In this document: positions 20,861-31,769 of the stretch, piece by piece
How the letters are laid out: the number at the start of each line of letters is the position of its first letter
How positions within the stretch are numbered: the first letter of the stretch is position 1
Assembly (NCBI GenBank): GCA_023053575.1
Contig: JAKZAP010000003.1
Span: forward strand, 8,098,561 to 8,162,560
From: Branchinecta lynchi
Taxonomy: Eukaryota; Arthropoda; Branchiopoda; Anostraca; Branchinectidae
Direction of reading: 5' to 3'
DNA: 64,000 nucleotides
Notes under the pieces: model-generated
Told to the model about the DNA's origin: nothing
Database searches by the model: none
What the model saw: only the letters and a program-made list of their open reading frames with translations
Position numbers and translations under genes: made by a program

Positions 20861-22322
20861 TTTTTGGGATCCCAAAACGTAAGTGGAGGGATACCTATGA
20901 CATCGCAAAAGTTGTCCGTCTGTCCGTCCGTCCGTCTGTCCGTCCGTCCGTCCGTCCGTCCGTCCGTCCGTCCGTCTGTCCGTCCGTCTGTAAGCACGAT
21001 AACTCTCGAAGGGAATGAGATATTTTGATGAAACTTGGTGTGAGGGTTCGTTGGGTCGTCGGACCAGTCAAGTTCGTAGATGGGCTTTGTAGCTCTACAT
21101 TTAGGGGTGGGGGAGGGGATTCAAATTAAGGGACAAACAAAATATTTTGAAACAGCTAATGTGATAGTCGATTATGGGATAAGAAGACATGCTGAACACG
21201 ATGGTGAAAACCATTTTGTCATCGGACAAGTAGTTCGTCCAGAATCCGGCCAAAACCGGAAAGTTTGTTGAAAGTAAAAGTTTTATTTGAAGTTGATTAG
21301 ATGTTCAATTTAGGGGTAGGAAGACATGCTGAAGACGATGGTGAAAATTATTTTTTCGACGGACAAGTATTTCGCCCGGAATCCGGCCCAAACTGGAAAG
21401 TTTGTTGAAAGTAAAAGTTTTATTTGAAATTGATTAGATGTTCGATTTAGGGGTAGGAAGACATGCTGAAGACGACGGTTAAAACTATTTTCTCGACGGA
21501 CAAGTATTTCGCCCAGAATCCGGCCCAAACCGGAAAGTTTGTTGAAAGTAAAAGTTTTATTTGAAGTTGATTAAATGTTCGATTTAGAGGTAGGAAGACA
21601 TGCTGAAGACGATGAAAACTATTTTCTCGACGGACAAGTATTTCGACCGGAATCCGGCCCAAACCGGAAAGTTTGTCAAAATTAAAAGTTTTATTTGGAG
21701 TTGATTAGATGTTCGATTTAGGGCAAGAAGACATGCTGAACACTTATGTGAAAACAAGTTTCTACCCGGACATGTAGTTCGTCCGGAATCAGGCCAAAAC
21801 CGGAAAATGTTGGAAGTCAAAGTTTTATTTCTAGTTGATTAGATAAGCGATTTAGGGGTAAGAAGAGATGCCGAGTCCCTGTATGACAATCGTATTTTAC
21901 CCGGACATACAGTTCGACCGGAATCCGGCTGGAATCGGAAAATTTGTTATAAGCTAAATTTCTATTTGAAGTTGATTAGATGTTCATTACTGGGGAAAGA
22001 AGATACCCTGATTTCGTCTTTGAGCTTTCTTTTTTCGCCGGACAAGTAGTTGTGGAGTTCGGCCGGAACCGGGAAATTGGCAGAAGTGGCAGGAAGTTTA
22101 CGTCAAAACAGATATGACTTATAGGGGTAAACACACATGCTGAATCCAAATCTGAACTTGGTTTTCTCAGGTGATTAGCTATTTGGCCTTAATCTGTTTC
22201 TGAATTTTAATTGTAAAAATGTTCAAGGAGTCTGGCGAAGAATGGATCTGGCTAAGACAAGACCCAGTTGTCTGGATCAGATATTGAATTTTTGGGATCC
22301 CATCGAAACCTTTGGTCTTGTT
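20861..22322 (+). mobile_element. Family A element, copy 1 (longest)
   Basis: Starts with palindrome TTTTTGGGATCCCAAAA and CGTAAGTGGAGGG, then a (TCCG)n microsatellite (about 20915-20995), a conserved block (CTCTCGAAGGGAATGAGATA), and six spaced units starting GATTAGATGTTC at 21295, 21432, 21569, 21703, 21837 and 21974 (periods 134-137). Ends TTTTTGGGATCCCATCG then CCTTTGGTCTTGTT. No transposase. Chance minus frames across units are not genes. Confidence 0.88.
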
Positions 22323-22743
22323 TACAGTGGTATAGTTGTTGGTAACAAATTATGATGTTCTGAGTAGCTCCTCCGTTCGTTTGCATTGGGGTGAAACCAA
22401 TCGGTAAAAGAAAAGAGAGAATTGGTCCATAATTCTGTCCTATGCGCGGTGATGAGGACGTAAAGTGTAGTTCTGAATGGAGATAGGAGGTATTTGAAGA
22501 GAGAGAAAATAATGAAGACTGGATTGTAAGGTCGATGAAGGATGATTGTTTTCTTACTGTGAACAACTTGGGCGTTACTTGAGGTTTGCGATGGAGCATA
22601 GAACGAGATTTTTGGAATAGATGGAGTGTTTATTAGTTCTATAAGTTAGTGTTTTGTAAATTTTGTTGTTGTCATGGCCCTCGGGCTTGCTTGGTAATAT
22701 ATTCCAGTCTATACCGAACGTATACCTCTTTCTTATTTTCTAG
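22323..22743. other. Intron sequence before micro-exon
   Basis: No repeat or coding region recognised. The pyrimidine tract and branch region for the exon at 22744 occupy its right end. Confidence 0.4.
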
Positions 22744-22800
22744 ACAAGAGCTCCTGTTATCCGACTAGAAATCGGACGTTGGCAATCGAAGGACCGAATG
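22744..22800 (+). CDS. Micro-exon of cystine-knot gene
   Basis: This 57-bp exon is bounded by a strong acceptor (CTCTTTCTTATTTTCTAG) and a GTGAGA donor, phase 1 on both sides. With the G carried from the exon at 233-446 it reads DKSSCYPTRNRTLAIEGPN, then a split Gly completed by the next exon. It supplies one knot cysteine and a basic beta strand between CHGGC upstream and the CAC motif downstream. The other two frames contain stops or break the phase. An exon this short would be missed by most gene finders; the phase match on both sides is the main support. Confidence 0.66.
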
Positions 22801-23090
22801 GTGAGAGGCTTTTTCTTTGTCAAACTTTCTTGTTGGCATCGCTAAGGGCGTGCGACTTCCCGCTTCATTCGGAAGTTCACACAGTGTCGTCAGTAGGTTT
22901 TCTTTCAGTTTTTTGCGAGTTTTAGAGCCCCGCAGCAATCCTGAGAAAATAAACTTCCGTGTTTATGGCACTTGCCCTTCGAGTCGGAGCCGGGTTCGTT
23001 GACCGAAATTATAAATCCAAAGTCGGGGTCATAGTCGGGTTTCTTGACCATATACCGATCGCTTTTCCGCCGGTCGCTCGGTCTCACGCG

Positions 23091-23409
23091 CAGGGGCGTC
23101 ACGACTGGGGGGGGGGACGCCCCCCCCCCCAAAGCTGTCGGTAAAAAATAACAGTCGGCGCGAAGCTCTGCAATATTTCGTCAAGACATTTGATTTTTTC
23201 ATGAAAACAGTCGGTTTTTCTGAAAATTGGTCGGTTTTTCGTCAAAATAGTGGGTTTTTTTCTGAAAATCAGTCGATTTTTTTCAAAAATGTCATTTTTG
23301 TTGTCGTTTTTTCAGCAGAAAAAGTCGGTAAAAATTACCAGCCAGTCGGTAAATGCCTCGTCCCCCCCTCCCCCACAAAAACAAAATATTTTGGCTAGTA
23401 ACGCCTCTG
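23091..23409 (+). mobile_element. hAT MITE, family E copy 1
   Basis: Ends CAGGGGCGTCAC and GTAACGCCTCTG form an imperfect 12-bp inverted repeat, flanked by a perfect 8-bp duplication CTCACGCG (23083-23090, 23410-23417). CAGGGGCG ends with an 8-bp target are the hAT signature. The body has a G-run/C-run arm near each end and short periodic AGTCGGTTTTTCTGAAAA phrases. No transposase. Confidence 0.93.
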
Positions 23410-23417
23410 CTCACGCG

Positions 23418-24489
23418 CTAGGGTACTTCCACGTGTGCTAGGAGGATGGTAGATAGTAGTAGATAGGCGCCAAGATTCTTGGCCTTATCAGGTAAAGAAG
23501 ATTCTGGACAAATGGGCAAATGCTTAGTATCCATAGTTTGGTTCGACGCTGGTTCGACGGGTACTTCAAGACCAGGAAATCTGGTCATGGCACGCCGAAA
23601 AGAACCAGGCACAAGCGTTGTGTTTTTACGCCAATGCAAAAGTATGTTAAGGTGAATTCTCATGAGGAACTTGTGTTATTTGAGAGAGTGTATACCTCTG
23701 GTAAAAGAAGAAACAAATTTAGTAGTGTAAGCCCCCTTCACACTTCACAGGGTTAAAACTGGTCTTTGCTCTTGTACGGATACAAGAAAGAAAGTATGAG
23801 TCATTTTGTGGGAGAGTGTGGAACTGAATCAGTTGAGACAAGAGTCATGTGTGGGAGTGAGTGGGCTATTAAGATAATGAAAGAAAGAATTTTCCAGGCT
23901 GTTCAGCTGTTTTGAAGATGGGATTAGCACACAGGACAAAATTGTATATCCCTGTAGATTCAAATATAGGTACAACATTAATGTTGGGATGTTCCCGTAC
24001 TATGGTTCGTGACCATTTTCCTTCGTTAGAAATAAACCAATTTATATTCTGACAGAAGTACTTCCGATCGGCCAACATAGATAGTAATAGTTCGAACTCA
24101 CTCTCTGCTCAGTAACTTTCCTCAGAAGTCAGGAAGTCAAAGTGAGAATCAGTCAAGCCAAGCATAGGAGTGTTCTGCTTTCTCTCCGATTTCGCTCGGA
24201 CGCGACTGTCGCCCGACCTCGCGTCGTTAGCTAATTTGTCCATGAAATAAACATTCTTATGATCGCTGAATTTGGGGAATAAGCTACCGAGCAAAGAGCT
24301 ATTTGCTACTTGATGGACAGTGTAGCACGAGAGAAAGGGCTGCGTGAGAGAGCATCCCACAGTAGTTCATGTTTTATATGTTGTTCTTGTTGTTTTGGTG
24401 CTATGACCGTTTTTTATTTTTGTGCATACAAATCTGTCTATTTTTATAAAAGGTCGCTAAAAACAAATAAACCAGCTAGGACTCTCTTC
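23418..24489. other. Unassigned intron 2 sequence
   Basis: No sustained coding frame or repeat match was found. The frames here are short and lack splice or homology support. Confidence 0.35.
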
Positions 24490-24912
24490 AACGATATTTC
24501 GACCCTTCCTGGCAACATGACAAAACAACACTAGGGAGTAGCGCCAAGCCCTGTGCTTTCCGTACGGGCCATAGTCGGTTTATAGCGCCACCCATTACGC
24601 TTGCGGCATTTAAAGCGAGACAAACTTTCGTCTTTAGAAATTTCTGGTAAATCTAAAATGCGGTCTGCACACATCGTGGAAACAGGTGAGGTTGGATCTT
24701 ATTTTGCTGTGTTCAAAATGTGAACTTATTGGAGCCAGCGCTGGTACACGACTAATTGAGTTTCAGTTGAGAAGTTCTCTGTCGCTAGTGTGTGCTAGTT
24801 TCGCTGCATTCGCGCGTGTGTCCCTTTTTTCAAATCTTGGCGCTACTCCCTAGAGTTATTTTGCCCTGCCTGGCTGTTGCTTGAAGAAAAGAACCTGCAA
24901 TAAATAAATGAA
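24490..24912 (+). repeat. Family D copy split by hAT element
   Basis: CGATATTTCGACCCTTCCTGGC at the left and GAACCTGCAATAAATAAATG at the right are the two parts of D. The D copy at 29086-29155 shows the same order uninterrupted, including the AATAAATAA tail. Confidence 0.6.
24516..24868. mobile_element. 353-bp hAT-like MITE
   Basis: Inverted ends of about 32 bp share CTAGGGAGTAGCGCCAAG preceded by CAAAAYAAC, with outermost CA. Flanks CCTGGCAA (24508-24515) and CCTGGCTG (24869-24876) match at 6 of 8 bases, fitting an aged 8-bp hAT duplication. Confidence 0.78.
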
Positions 24913-25663
24913 GTTCATAGTTGGCAGAAATTCCATATAGAACAAATACAGGTTTGGACAAGGACTTGGGCAACCCCCTAAATATACGATTAAAACATTG
25001 CTTTAATAGCAGTAGGGACTGCTCTGAATAATCCTGGACAAACCCAAGCCCGAAGAATCTGGAGCAATATGTTTGAAGTGGAAGATTCCTGTCTCCGAAG
25101 CCATATTGCAATTTCCAAAGCTGGATATTCTAGGCATTGCCTCTCGACCTCTTATACGGTATTCAATCTTCAAATTTAATTGCATGTCGTAATCCAATTT
25201 AACAGGAGGCGAATAAACCGCCTAAATATGTCAAGTGTGGACGGGACCCTGAATTGGTTTTTGGAACCTGAACATAGCTGACTTGCGTGATCTCGTGTCC
25301 TTTGAAAAATGCTCATCTGACGCTGCGTACAGACGTCTAGGTTTCCCGGCTGGATTTTCTGCACTTTAATCATAAATATCGGTGTTTCTGTGTGGAATTG
25401 ATGATGGTGCTGAAAATCCAGGCAGGAGTTCCAGTCCAAAAGCACCCGACCCTGATAGTCTGTCCAAGGCTTTAGGCTGGTAATTTGGCAAGGGGGCAAA
25501 ACGAAGTGATCGGACTTAAACAAAAAAAATCAAGTTTTAGGCTTTGTGTTTTGTAACAAGAAAATAAACAGTCTAAGCGCGTCAGGTCTGGCAACAGAGC
25601 TGCTCTCGAGTCCAACGTCTCCAAGGTGAGTTCGATTTTCAAAATCCCGGAGTCCGAGTCCTG
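24913..25663. other. Unassigned intron 2 sequence
   Basis: A 115-codon minus frame (25523-25176) exists but has no recognisable motif or splice support. No repeat match seen. Confidence 0.3.
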
Positions 25664-25877
25664 CACTGTCAGAAGTTTCATAACAGATAGCGCATAACAC
25701 TTTCAAGAATAACACCTTTTCAGTTAGAAATAAAGTGTTATGACCGATTGAGGTTACACTATTTGGTGCCTAGATCTCTAACAACACCTTCAATTGGTAA
25801 AAATACTAACGGGAACGAAAGAAGCATAACAGATAATATCCCAAAGTGTTATCTGTTGAAACCGCGCATCCTTCTAT

Positions 25878-25977
25878 NNNNNNNNNNNNNNNNNNNNNNN
25901 NNNNNNNNNNNNNNNNNNNNNNNNNNNNNNNNNNNNNNNNNNNNNNNNNNNNNNNNNNNNNNNNNNNNNNNNNNNNN
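25878..25977. other. Assembly gap (100 N)
   Basis: Exactly 100 N. The 35 bases before it (25843-25877) are repeated exactly right after it (25978-26012), as expected for two overlapping contig ends that were not merged. Confidence 0.97.
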
Positions 25978-26041
25978 AAAGTGTTATCTGTTGAAACCGC
26001 GCATCCTTCTATTGTCGTTGTGTAACTTCTGACAGTGTAGT

Positions 26042-27107
26042 GTTTTTGGGATCCCAAAACGTAAGTGGAGGGATACCTATGACATCGCAAAAGTTGTCCG
26101 TCTGTCCGTCCGTCCGTCTGTAAGCACGATAACTCTCGAAGGGAATGAGATATTTTGATGAAACTTGGTGTGAAGATTCGTTGGGTCGTCGGAAGAGTCA
26201 AGTTCGTAGATGGGCTTTTTATCCCTACATTTAGGGGCCGGGGGAGGGGTTTCAAATTAAGAGGCAAACACAATATTTTGAAACAGCTAATCTGATAGTC
26301 GATTATGGGGTAAGAAGACATGCTGAACACGATGGTGAAAACCATTTTGTCATCGGACAAGTAGTTCGCCTGGAATCCGGCCTAAACCGGAAAGTTTGTT
26401 AAAAGTAAAAGTTTTATTTTAAGTTGATTAGATGTTAGCTTTAGGGGTAGGAAGACATGCTGAAGACGATGGTGAAAACCATTTTCTCGACGGACAAGTA
26501 GTTCGCCCGTAATCCGGCCCAAACCGGAAAGTTTGTTAAAATTAAACGTTTTAGTTGAAGTTGATTCGATGTACGATTTAGGGCAAGAAGACATGCTGAA
26601 CACATCTGTGAAAACAATTTTCTATCCGGACATGTAGTTCGCCCGGAATCCGGCCCAAACCGGAAAATTGGTAGAAGTTAAAGTTTTATTTCTAGTTGAT
26701 TAGATAACCGATTTAGGGGTAAGAAGAGATGCTGAATCTGTGTGTGACAATCATATTTTACCCGGACATATAGTTCGACCGGAATCCGGCTGGAGTCGGA
26801 AAATTTGTTATAAGTTAATTTTTATTTGAAGTTGATTAGATGTTCATTATTGGGGAAAGAAGATACCTTGAGTTCATTTTTTAGCTTTCTTTGTTTCGCC
26901 GGACAATTAGTTCTGGAGTTTGGCCGAAATCGGGAAATTGGCGGTAGTGGCAGGAAGTTTTTCTGAGATGATTAGCTATGATTAGCTAATTTTAATTGTA
27001 AAAATGTTCAAGGAGTCTAGCGATGACTGGATCTGGCTAAGACAAGACCCAGTCGTCTGGATCAGTTATTGAATTTTTGGGATCACACCGAAACCTTTGG
27101 TCTTGTT
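26042..27107 (+). mobile_element. Family A element, copy 2
   Basis: Full-length ends (TTTTTGGGATCCCAAAA ... CCTTTGGTCTTGTT, with GGGATCAC at the 3' palindrome) and four to five internal units. It sits inside a family N MITE: compare the intact site near 9717-9735. No duplicated target is evident. Confidence 0.86.
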
Positions 27108-27583
27108 ACCTATTGAAAGTGGTGTTGGAGATCTAGGCACGAAATAGTATAAAATTAATTGGTCATTTATTTCTAAGTGAAAAGGTGTTATTCTTGAAAG
27201 TGTTATGCGCAATCTGTTATGAAACTTCTGACAGTGTGGACAAAATCCCTCGGAACCAGACGAAACTATACACAGATGTTTCCGATAAGTCTCGAAACCC
27301 GAGCCACGACCCGAGTCCTACTAACATGTTTTCTTTTTCTAAAGGAAATAATTATAATATTTAAAGTCGATGAAAAGGTCCGTGTGATTTTGATATTGCC
27401 CTCGAACTCTGGGATGAGACGAGCTGAATCCATGTCTGTAAATGGTGTCTCATAACGTTCTCGAGACGAGTCCAGAGTTCGAGTCCACCAGCTCTGCCTG
27501 GGAGGGTCTAAGTTATTCGGTGGCTTGAACGCGTAAGAGCTCCTCAAGTACCGTAATTGATGCTTATACTTCTTCTTTTCTAG

Positions 27584-27726
27584 GATTTTCTTCAATCTCT
27601 GTAATAGAACAATGTGCCTGCAGGTCCTCCTGTTATCGGACGTCGAAATTCGAGCACATTTTCGACTACTCGAATGTCTTAGACGGTGATGGGAAGCGTA
27701 TAGCAAACGTAGCACCGGACGTTAAG
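27584..27726 (+). CDS. Internal exon of cystine-knot gene (CxC half of second knot)
   Basis: The acceptor (CTTCTTCTTTTCTAG) before 27584 has a long pyrimidine tract and the donor is GTTAAG/GTAACT. The 143-bp exon enters at phase 1 and leaves at phase 0 with no stops in that frame. It encodes SVIEQCACRSSCYR near the start, the CxC...C half of a knot, then a roughly 30-residue linker ending in DVK. The DVK end leads directly into IDIGDC of the following exon, the same strand that starts the other modules. The CxxCYR wording resembles that of the micro-exon at 22744, suggesting internal duplication of knot modules. Confidence 0.7.
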
Positions 27727-27780
27727 GTAACTTTAAAGCTGAACTTAAGGTACACCATTTCTATAAAGGACAGCTCGCAC

Positions 27781-28130
27781 CAGGGGCGTCACGACTGGGG
27801 GGTGCCCCCCCCCCCCCCCCCCCCCAATGCTGTCGGCCAGTCGGTAAAAAAATAACCGAGTCGGCGCGATCCGCTGCAATTTCAAAACAGTTGATTTTTT
27901 TTTTTATGAAAATTGGTCGATTTTTCGTCAAAATAGTCGGTTTTTCTGAAAATCAGTGAATTTTTCTGAAAAGCAGTGGATTTTTCTGAAAATCAGTGGA
28001 TTTTTTTCAAAAACGTCATTTTGTAGTTGAAAACAGTCGTTTTTTCTGCAGAAAAAGTCAGTAAAAATTACCAGCCAGTCGGTAAATGCCTCGTCCCCCC
28101 CCCCAAACATTTTGGCTAGTAACGCCTCTT
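27781..28130 (+). mobile_element. hAT MITE, family E copy 2
   Basis: CAGGGGCGTCACGACTGGGG start and TAACGCCTCTT end, flanked by the perfect 8-bp duplication GCTCGCAC (27773-27780, 28131-28138). Internal AGTCGGTTTTTCTG phrases as in copy 1. Lies 55 bp after the exon ending at 27726. Confidence 0.92.
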
Positions 28131-28396
28131 GCTCGCACTACGTAGTGTTCCTGCCCAGATGTTCTGAAATAGTTGACCACTTTACAACTAAGCTTTGCTT
28201 ACAGAAAATGACAAACGGCTTCCGCTGTTTGTAACCTCTTTCCATGTATGTATTCTTTTTTAATGAAGTTTATTTTTCATCAAATGAAGACAGATGGAGT
28301 ATAAGATGAAAAGAAAACAAAAAACACACTACGAGAGATTACACTAACACAAGAAAAACAAAGAACAAAATGGATATCTAAATACAAAAGACAAAA

Positions 28397-28663
28397 CTAT
28401 TGAATCATAATAGTAGCCCAAGGATGAGCAACAATATCAGAGTTGTATCTGGCGATCTTGGCTATGATCGCTTCATCAGGGTCGATAATCCCATACCGAC
28501 TTGTCACAAAACGGTTACTAGTCCATGGTGGAAGCCGTAGGAGGCACTTCGCATATTTGTAATATGTAGACCGCAACCTTTTCTTATCTTCCTTTTGAAT
28601 ATCCTCAAAAATGGACTTAGGTACGGATAGTGGTGTAGTGCCATTGAATTGTACAGCAGCCAT
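28397..28663 (-). pseudogene. Probable LINE C-terminal remnant
   Basis: The 88-codon minus frame contains RLRSTYYKYAKCLLRLPPWT and SRYGIIDPDEAIIAKI. Y-x-K-x-x-L-R-L-P followed by GI.DP resembles the region after RT in some LINEs (crLLxLPxxTSN...GI). AT-rich sequence on the left could be its 3' UTR. No catalytic motif; family assignment is tentative. Confidence 0.42.
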
Positions 28664-29085
28664 GTCCTTTGTCTAGGATGGCGATCTTGACAAAATTTGC
28701 ATCAGGATCTCTGGACGTAAAATCTCCTCGGAAACAATTATTGGAAGTGTGATACGGCCAATCTTAAACAGTAGGATCCAGTAGCAACCTGTTTTGCTAC
28801 AGTAGCATCCAGTCGTGCGAATAGTAGATGCAGTGCTAAAAGTTACTACTGTATGCTGTTGTAACTTACGACTCCATCTAGCTAATTCTTGAAAAATTCT
28901 CACGGGGTTACTATCGTCAGTACGACGTGTCGTTTAATTTGTTTCTGAAAGACCAGCGCTTTCCAGCCATTCTCCTACTTCTACCAAAGCCGGGCGTCAG
29001 CCCCTGAACGGTATGGTCGTTTGACTACGCCGATGGTCGAAGATGCTAAACAGATAAGTCAGTTAAGATTTATTCCATCGATATT
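28664..29085. other. Unassigned intron 3 sequence
   Basis: Possible upstream continuation of the minus-strand LINE remnant, but no clear frame. A short CAGTAGCA(A/T)CC duplication occurs near 28780-28810. Confidence 0.3.
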
Positions 29086-29155
29086 TTGACCCTTCTTGGC
29101 AAGGGTGTTCGACAGGCTCTAGTTAAAATGAGCCTGCAATTAAATAAATAGCCGC
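29086..29155 (+). repeat. Family D motif, uninterrupted
   Basis: CGATATTTTGACCCTTCTTGGCAAGGG, then GAGCCTGCAATTAAATAAATAG. It shows the D order used to interpret the split copy at 24490. The complementary CTGANGA box is mutated (CTGTCGA). Confidence 0.6.
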
Positions 29156-29350
29156 GTTCGTTTTCGTCGTTGTCGACACGAAGAACGTCGTTTAAATATT
29201 TTCATATAAGTGTTTTCTTTTGCGCGTTCTATAATCGTCGTTTCACGAACGAAGTTGATACGAAAACGTTTATAGTCGAACTAGCTTAATATTTACAACA
29301 GCAGCTAGAATAAAGTATTAAAACAGATTTTAGCATAACATGACCATTGT

Positions 29351-30441
29351 TTTGGGGATCGCAAAAGTTGTCCGTCCGTCTGTAAGCACGATAACTCTCG
29401 AAGGGAATGAGATATTTTGATGAAACTTGGTGTGAAGATTCGTTGGGTCGTCGGACCAGTCGAGTTCGTAGATGGGCTTTGTAGCCCTGAATTTAGGAGT
29501 GGGGGAGGGGGTTCAAGTTAAGGGGCAAACAAAATATTTATAAATAGCTAATGTGATAGTCCATTATGGGGAACGAAGACGTGCTGAACGCGACGGTGGA
29601 AACCATTTTGTCATCGGACAAGTAGTTCGCCCGGAATCCGGCCAAAATCGGAAAGTTTGTTAAAAGTTAAGGTCTTATTTGAATTTGATTAGATGTTCGA
29701 TTTAGGGGTAGGAAAACATGCTGAAGACGATTGTGAAAATCATTTTCTCGACGGACAAGTAGTTCGCCCAGAATCCGGCCCAAACCAGAAAGTTTGTTAA
29801 AATTAAAAGTTTTATTTGGAGTTGATTATATGTTCGATTTAGGGCAAAAAGACATGCTGAACGCATATGTGAAAACAATTTTCTACCCCGACATGTAGTT
29901 TGCCTGGAATCCGGCCAAACACGGAACATTGTTAGAAGTTATAGTTTTATTTCTAGTCGATTAGATAAGCGATTTAGGGGTAAGAAGAGATGCTGAATCC
30001 GTTTGTGACAATCATATTTTACCCGGACATACAGTTCGACCGGAATCCGGCTGGAGTAGGAAAATTTGTTATAAGCTAAATTTTTATTTGAAGTTGATTA
30101 GATGTTCATTATTGGGGAAAGAAGATACCCTGAGTTCGTTTTTGAGATTTCTTTTTTCGCCGGACAAGTAGTTCTGGAGTTCCGCCGAAACCGAGAAATT
30201 GGCAGAAGTGGCAGGAAGTTTTCGTCAAAAAAGATATGACTTATAGGGGTAAACACACATGCTGAATCTATATCTGAACTTGGCTTTCTCAGATGATAGC
30301 TGTTTTGCCTTAATCTGTTTCTGAATTTTAATTGTAAAAATGTTCAAGGAGTCTGGCGACGACTGGATCTGGCTAAGACAAGACCCAGTTGTCTGGATCA
30401 GTATTGAAATTGTGGATCCCATCGAAAACTTTGGTCTTGTT
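29351..30441 (+). mobile_element. Family A element, copy 3 (5' deletion)
   Basis: TTTTGGGGATC joins directly to GCAAAAGTTGTCCGTCC, losing about 35 bp of the 5' end. Internal units at ~135 bp and a 3' end GGATCCCATCGAAAACTTTGG. Confidence 0.82.
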
Positions 30442-30741
30442 AAACTTGGTTTACACCGTTGATTTGTTTTGTCGAGAATTTTGAAAATTCGTGCCTACTT
30501 ACTGAACTGAGATGTTGAAACTGACATTCCGGCTCAGTTCGTCGTCTCAGGAACGACGAATGAAACGGCAGTTGAACTGGACAAAGAAAACTCTTTATTA
30601 TCGGCAGTTCAACGCCGTTCACGAACCGGTGCTGTAAAGAAAACGCTTGAATTAAAACGACATTAATGAAGCAGCTAATGAAGTTTCTAGCATTTATAAA
30701 TCTCCTATTTTTGGGAGTTCTCCCCTTTTCAGACTCTCCCC

Positions 30742-31746
30742 TTTTTGGGATCCCAAAACGTAAGTGGAGGGATACCTTTGACATCGCAAAAGTTGCCGGT
30801 CTGTCCGTCCGCTCGTCTGTCCGTCGTCTGTAAGCACGATAACTCTCGAAGAGAATGAGATATTTTGATGAAACTTGGTGTGAGGACTCTTTGGGTCGTC
30901 GGACAGATCAGGTTCGTAGATGGGCCTTGTAGCCCTAGATTCAGAGGTGGGGGAGTGGGTTCAGGTTAAGGGGCAAACAAAATATTTTGAAAAATCTAAT
31001 GTGATAGTCGATTATGGAGTAAGAAGGCATGCTGGACACGATGACGAAACCCATTATCTCGCCGGTCAAATAGTTCGTCTGAAATCCGGCAAAAACCGGA
31101 AAGTTTGTTAAAAGTAAAATTTTTATATGATGTTGATTAGATGTTCGATTTAGCCGTAAGAAGACACTTGTGTGAAAATCATTTTTACCCGGACAAGTAG
31201 TTCGTCCGGAATCCGGCCAGAACTGGAAAATTTGTTCAAAGTGAAAGTTTTATTTGTAGTTGATTAGAAATCCGGTTTAGAGGTGAGAAGTGATGCCGAA
31301 TCCCTATATGACGATAATTTTTTTCCCGGACATATAGTTCGCCCGGAATCCGGATGGAACCGGAAAATGTTTATACGTTAAATTTTTATTTGAACTTGAT
31401 TAGATGTTCGATATTGGGGAAAGAAGATATACTGAATTCGTTTATTAGCTTTCTTTTTTCACCGGACAAGTAGTTCCGTAATTCAGTCGAAACCGGAAAA
31501 TTGGCAGAAGTAACTCAAGAAGTTTTTGTCAAAACAGATATGACTTATAGGAGTAAACACACATGCTGAATCCAGATCTGAACTTGGTTTTCACAGATGA
31601 TTAGCTATTTGGCCTGGATCTGTTTCTGAATTTTGATATTAAAAATTTTCAAGGAGTCTGGCGAAGACTGGACCTGGCGAAGACAAGACTCAATTGTCTA
31701 GTCAAATATTAGATTTTTGGGATCCCATCGAAACCTTTGGTCTTGT
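30742..31746 (+). mobile_element. Family A element, copy 4
   Basis: Intact 5' end TTTTTGGGATCCCAAAACG and 3' end TTTTTGGGATCCCATCG...GGTCTTGTC. Five internal units. Separated from copy 3 by 300 bp of unassigned sequence, same orientation. Confidence 0.86.
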
Positions 31747-31769
31747 CATTTAGTGGAATCTTAAAAATG

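Larger units (their letters stand above)
25664..27236. mobile_element. Family N MITE copy 2, split by family A
   Basis: Left part 25664-26041 and right part 27108-27236 together reproduce the 383-bp element at 9483. Flanking dinucleotides are TG on both sides rather than TA. The centre is broken by family A copy 2 and an N gap. Confidence 0.82.

Noticed and set aside
21310..21820. Overlapping minus frames with FPVWAGFRAKYLSVEK-type repeats
   Set aside because: They are translations of the 134-137 bp family A units; frames differ among copies and stop between units.
20861..22322. Regularly spaced repeats suggestive of a CRISPR array
   Set aside because: Units are ~135 bp and diverged throughout with no short constant repeat and unique spacer; the genome is eukaryotic.
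25806..26360. 184-codon minus-strand frame
   Set aside because: It runs through the 100-N gap and across the border of a family A element and a MITE; open only because N codons were accepted.
27465..27510. GAGTTCGAGTCCACC resembling a tRNA B box
   Set aside because: No A box at the right distance and no cloverleaf can be drawn.
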